From assembly GCA_038114465.1 (NCBI GenBank), contig JAYNQW010000003.1, positions 203,342 through 267,341 on the forward strand: a DNA stretch of 64,000 nt, written 5' to 3'. The position numbers and the translations under genes are program-made. This document shows positions 61,034 to 64,000 of this stretch, piece by piece (within the stretch, counting starts at the first letter, position 1; each line of letters starts with the position of its first letter). The DNA is from CALINB01 sp938045325. GTDB lineage: Bacteria; Pseudomonadota; Alphaproteobacteria; Rhodospirillales; CALINB01. Under the pieces are notes generated by a model that saw only the letters and a list, made by a program, of their open reading frames with translations, did not search any database and had not been told where the DNA came from.

Positions 61034-61057
61034 ACATTGTCAGGATCGAACTTTTCG

Positions 61058-62038
61058 TTAAACCGGCACTTCGCCCTTCATTTGCGTGCGCCATAGGATA
61101 CGCGGGTAACTACTGTCAAATTCCTCGCGGCGGTGCATCGCGCAGCGATTATCCCAAATCAGCAGATCATCCACTTTCCAGTGATGCATCCAGGCAAACT
61201 CGGGTTTGCAGGCATGTTCCCAAAGATAATCGAGAAGCTCTTCGCTCTCTTGATCGGAAATACCGACGATATAGCTCGACGGATAAACGCGGCGGCGGCC
61301 GAGATACAGCGCCTTGCGCCCCGTATCCGGATGAGTCCGCACCAACGGATGGGTCGGACCCGGCACTTCCGAGGGCTTAGTCGGCAGCTTGACGCCCGGG
61401 CGTAATACGCCCGCCGAGTTACGTGTCGAATCATGCACCAGCTTCATATCCTTGATGCGCTCTTTCACGTCATCGGGTAGGGTTTCATAAGCAAGGTATT
61501 GATTGTTGAAACTTGTTTCACCGCCATGTCCTTCCGGCGGAATGATTCGCGAATACAGCATGCTGCCCGCCGGCGGCGTCTCGATGTAAGAGTTGTCGGA
61601 ATGCCAAATCACTTCAAGGCTGCCAAGTCCGGCATTTTCCCGCACCGGGGTGCCGTCCGGACCCAAGTTCGACAGCCGATTGATATCGGGATGCTCGGAA
61701 TCGCCCAAGGGCTTCTGATCGGTATCGCGGAAATATTGTTTAGCAGCCGCGTCTTGGGTCGGACCAAAGACGTTCGACGCGTTCGATACATCCGTTTGCG
61801 ATAAGCTTTGATCACGGAACAGCAGTACCAGATTCTCAAACCACAATTCATTGAGCTTTTGTTTCACATCGTCCGGTACCGGCTTCGCGAAATCGATACC
61901 GCGAATTTCCGCACCGAGTGCCGCGCCTGTCGGCACGACCTCCAGTTGATCCACCGTATTCGGAGGGCCCGAAACAGGCCGTTTTGCGAATTCAGCCTCG
62001 TGAATGTTGTCGAGTACGGTATCCATGAACGCCTCCAA
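61058..62038 (-). CDS. TauD/TfdA-family dioxygenase, copy 1
   Basis: 326 residues of the non-haem Fe(II)/2OG-dependent TauD family. The iron site is His-x-Asp in VIWHSDNSYIE with the distal His in NRCAMHRREEF, and the 2OG-binding Arg in RILWRTQMKGE. Relatives act on taurine, alkylsulfates or hydroxy acids, so a sulfonate or similar substrate is plausible but not shown. The IclR gene is divergent. A close paralog is encoded at 62.9 kb. Confidence 0.88.
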   Translation of the reverse strand: MEAFMDTVLDNIHEAEFAKRPVSGPPNTVDQLEVVPTGAALGAEIRGIDFAKPVPDDVKQKLNELWFENLVLLFRDQSLSQTDVSNASNVFGPTQDAAAKQYFRDTDQKPLGDSEHPDINRLSNLGPDGTPVRENAGLGSLEVIWHSDNSYIETPPAGSMLYSRIIPPEGHGGETSFNNQYLAYETLPDDVKERIKDMKLVHDSTRNSAGVLRPGVKLPTKPSEVPGPTHPLVRTHPDTGRKALYLGRRRVYPSSYIVGISDQESEELLDYLWEHACKPEFAWMHHWKVDDLLIWDNRCAMHRREEFDSSYPRILWRTQMKGEVPV

Positions 62039-62115
62039 GAAAATCCTTAAAAACTTGATATTTCGTATCGTGAAATGTATTTTATTATATGAAATTCTGA
62101 AATAAGGGTCAAGGC

Positions 62116-62847
62116 ATGGAGGGACAGGAAAAAGGCGTCACGGCGGTAGACCGGGCCCTCACAATTATCGAGAGTTTTCGCGACAGAGAACTGTCTCTCA
62201 GCCTACAGGAACTGGCCGCGCGGACAGGTCTGCATAAGGCCACCATTATCCGCCTGATCGCCTCCCTCGAACGCTTCGGCTACATGGTCAAGACCGCACC
62301 GGGCACCTATGCACTCGGATCGGCCTTCCTTCGTTACGGCAGCATCTACCAGTCGTCCTTACAACTTTCGGATCACGTTGTGCCGGTTCTGCGGGATCTG
62401 GTTCAACGAACGGGCGAAACATCTGCCTTCTACGTACGCGACGGCGATATGCGTATTTGCCTTTACAAAGTTGAGTCGACGGCAGCCCTTCGTTCCAACC
62501 AACGCGAGGGAGACCGGCGCCCTCTATTGCCGGGCGGTACGGGAAAAGTCCTGCTCGCATTTTCAGAGGACGGTGGCCCCGAATTGGACGACATTCGCTC
62601 GAATTATTTTGTGCACAATAAAGGCGAGCGGCACCCGGAAATTTCCTCGATTGCGGTTCCCATCTTCGCTACCGGGAATCTGCTTGCAGGGGCCATGTCG
62701 ATGTCGGGGCCGATCACACATTTTACAGCCAAGGCCGTTCAGAAATTCAAACCGGCTTTGATGGATGCTGCTGCCCGGCTTACGCAACAACTTGGCGGCG
62801 ACCCCTCACCGTTTTTAGAACGCCTCGAAAACAAAACAGCCGCGTAA
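62116..62847 (+). CDS. IclR-family transcriptional regulator
   Basis: 243 residues. The helix-turn-helix is in LSLQELAARTGLHKATIIRLIASLERFGYM, and the effector domain includes RDGDMRICLYKVESTAAL, LPGGTGKVLLAF and SSIAVPIFATGNLLAGAMSMSGP. It sits between two TauD paralogs and is a likely regulator of at least copy 1, which is divergent with an 77-base gap. Effector unknown. Confidence 0.9.
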   Translation: MEGQEKGVTAVDRALTIIESFRDRELSLSLQELAARTGLHKATIIRLIASLERFGYMVKTAPGTYALGSAFLRYGSIYQSSLQLSDHVVPVLRDLVQRTGETSAFYVRDGDMRICLYKVESTAALRSNQREGDRRPLLPGGTGKVLLAFSEDGGPELDDIRSNYFVHNKGERHPEISSIAVPIFATGNLLAGAMSMSGPITHFTAKAVQKFKPALMDAAARLTQQLGGDPSPFLERLENKTAA

Positions 62848-62855
62848 CGAGGAAA

Positions 62856-63764
62856 TTATTCCGGTATTTCCCCGCTCAGTTGCGTGCGATGCAGGATACG
62901 CGGCAACTTCGGGTCGGTCGCATCACGCCGATGCATGGCGCAGCGATTGTCCCATATCACGAGATCACCGGCACGCCATTGATGCATCCAGACGAATTGA
63001 TCCTGGGTCGCGTGATCCCAAAGATAATTGAGCATCTCAACACTTTCTTTTTCACTCCAGCCTTCGATGAACTGAGACGGGTAATCACGCCGGCGGCCAA
63101 GGTAAAGCGCTTTGCGCTTGGTCACGGGATGGGTGCGTACAATGGGATGAAACGGCCCCGGGACATCGTCTTCCGTTTCCGGCAATTTAAACCCGGGACG
63201 CAGCAAGCCGCCGGAGTTTCGGCTCGCATCGTGCTTGGCCCGTACGCCGTCGATTTTCTTTTTGACATCATCGGGAAGCGTTTCGTAAGCGGCGTATTGA
63301 TCGCAAAAACCGGTATCGCCGCCGGTCTCGGGGATCACCAGAGAATACAGCACACTCGCCTTCGGCGGTGCCTCGATATAGGAATTGTCGGAATGCCATT
63401 GCACTTCGACATCGCCGAGACCTGCGTTATCCATTTCCTCGGTACCCTCTTGATCCCGATTCGAGACCGCGATGATTTCCGGATACTTCACATCCCGTTG
63501 GTTGGGGTTCTTGGCCAAAAGCCGAAAACCGACCGGCTGGGGTGTGCCGAACAGGCGGGCTGCGCTTAACAGTTGATCGTCATTTAATTTCTGATCACGA
63601 AACAACAAAACAGAATGCTCTGCCCACACCGAGTTGAGCGCATCCTTCAACGCATCATCGGCAGGCTTTGCTAAATCCACACCACGAACTTCAGCCCCGA
63701 GTGCCGCACCCGAAGGAATGACTTCTAATGTAACGCCCGACAATTCCGTCCCCTTTTCATTCAT
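62856..63764 (-). CDS. TauD/TfdA-family dioxygenase, copy 2
   Basis: 302 residues, clearly paralogous to copy 1: VQWHSDNSYIEAPP for the His-x-Asp pair, DNRCAMHRRDATDP for the distal His, and LHRTQLSGEIPE. It also shares LGRRRDYPSQFIEGWSEKE with copy 1. The genes run in the same direction with the IclR gene between, so the pair arose by duplication. It is nine bases convergent with the end of the regulator. Confidence 0.88.
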   Translation of the reverse strand: MNEKGTELSGVTLEVIPSGAALGAEVRGVDLAKPADDALKDALNSVWAEHSVLLFRDQKLNDDQLLSAARLFGTPQPVGFRLLAKNPNQRDVKYPEIIAVSNRDQEGTEEMDNAGLGDVEVQWHSDNSYIEAPPKASVLYSLVIPETGGDTGFCDQYAAYETLPDDVKKKIDGVRAKHDASRNSGGLLRPGFKLPETEDDVPGPFHPIVRTHPVTKRKALYLGRRRDYPSQFIEGWSEKESVEMLNYLWDHATQDQFVWMHQWRAGDLVIWDNRCAMHRRDATDPKLPRILHRTQLSGEIPE

Positions 63765-63814
63765 TGCTCAATCAAGATATAAACATATACATACGTGGGG
63801 GCAAGCTGGCGGAC

Positions 63815-64000
63815 ATGAAGCAAACGCTGCAATTCACTATCATGACGATTTTCATCGTCTTGTTTGCCGCCCTTTCCGGCAGCGTTGCCTGGTACACATT
63901 TGAGAAGAATTCCCGCGCCGCGCTCGCCCTCTCGGATGACATTATCCGCTGTCCTGCCCCCCTATAACTGATCCAGTTTTTTGATAGATTTACGGCTCAG
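63815..64000 (+). pseudogene. Start of a membrane signalling-type protein, interrupted by TAA
   Basis: The frame begins MKQTLQFTIMTIFIVLF, continues with one membrane helix and FEKNSRAALALSDDII, then meets TAA at 63965-63967. The same frame stays open to the end of the window (LIQFFDRFTAQ). The N-terminus resembles the start of bacterial adenylate cyclase or sensor proteins with an extracellular domain. The stop could be real, or the gene could be truncated or mis-sequenced; the window ends too soon to decide. Confidence 0.35.

Overview
The window looks like a chromosomal segment of an alphaproteobacterium, probably a sulfur-oxidising member of the Rhodospirillales or a related group. That assignment rests on gene content and protein flavour (MoaA, PyrD and PyrC types, a Sox/sHdr island, many TauD, alpha-hydroxy-acid oxidase and enoyl-CoA hydratase genes) and not on a marker tree. 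No rRNA, CRISPR array, phage or intact insertion sequence is visible. One tRNA (elongator Met, CAT) is present.

Layout. 1-7.8 kb: housekeeping and small genes (TetR end, glutamine amidotransferase, moaA, cytochrome b561, NAD kinase, AbrB-type permease, pyrD, DUF952, hemerythrin). 7.9-12.3 kb: three tandem FMN alpha-hydroxy-acid oxidase paralogs followed by a haloacetate-dehalogenase-like hydrolase. 12.4-29.1 kb: a mixed accessory region (orphan OmpR regulator, EamA transporter, two enoyl-CoA hydratases, chemoreceptor, glycosyltransferase/methyltransferase pair, LLM flavoprotein, GST, CmcJ/NvfI oxygenase, TPR protein) with several broken genes: a frameshifted NapE/TorE-like gene, a C-terminal remnant of a duplicated secreted protein, a prolyl-4-hydroxylase-like gene cut by an in-frame TAG, and a frameshifted hypothetical gene.

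29.3-55.1 kb is a 26-kb sulfur-oxidation island. It holds (i) an operon for LLM flavoprotein, AurF-like diiron protein, lipS1, lipT, lipS2 and slpl(AB), the last four being the lipoate-assembly route that serves sulfur-oxidation lipoate-binding proteins; (ii) a truncated thiosulfate-oxidation operon soxXYZAB plus ccdA/soxV without soxCD, flanked by two SoxW-like thioredoxins and a secreted DsrE-like protein; (iii) dsrE3C-shdrC1-B1-A-hyp-C2-B2-hyp-lbpA, the cytoplasmic sulfur-oxidising heterodisulfide-reductase-like system; (iv) a YeeE/TsuA-type transporter, tusA, soxS, a secreted HbpS/GlcG-like protein and a two-cysteine ArsR repressor. The implied flow is: thiosulfate is bound to SoxYZ by SoxXA and hydrolysed by SoxB; because SoxCD is missing, the sulfane sulfur is moved into the cytoplasm, handed on by TusA and DsrE3C and oxidised by sHdr with lipoylated LbpA. 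The promoters of the lip, sox/soxW and sHdr units share a palindrome ATTC-N8-G(A/C)AT, a plausible operator for the ArsR protein.

55.2-64 kb: tRNA-Met(CAT), Sel1-repeat protein, lipoprotein, AcuI/YhdH-type oxidoreductase, pyrC, a small Gly/Tyr/His-rich secreted protein, an SDR, and two TauD/TfdA dioxygenase paralogs separated by an IclR regulator. The window ends in the first codons of a membrane protein that appears to be interrupted.

The least described parts are the LLM and AurF-like genes coupled to lipS1, the dead glutamine amidotransferase before dsrE3C, the shared operator set, and two unnamed proteins inside the sHdr operon.
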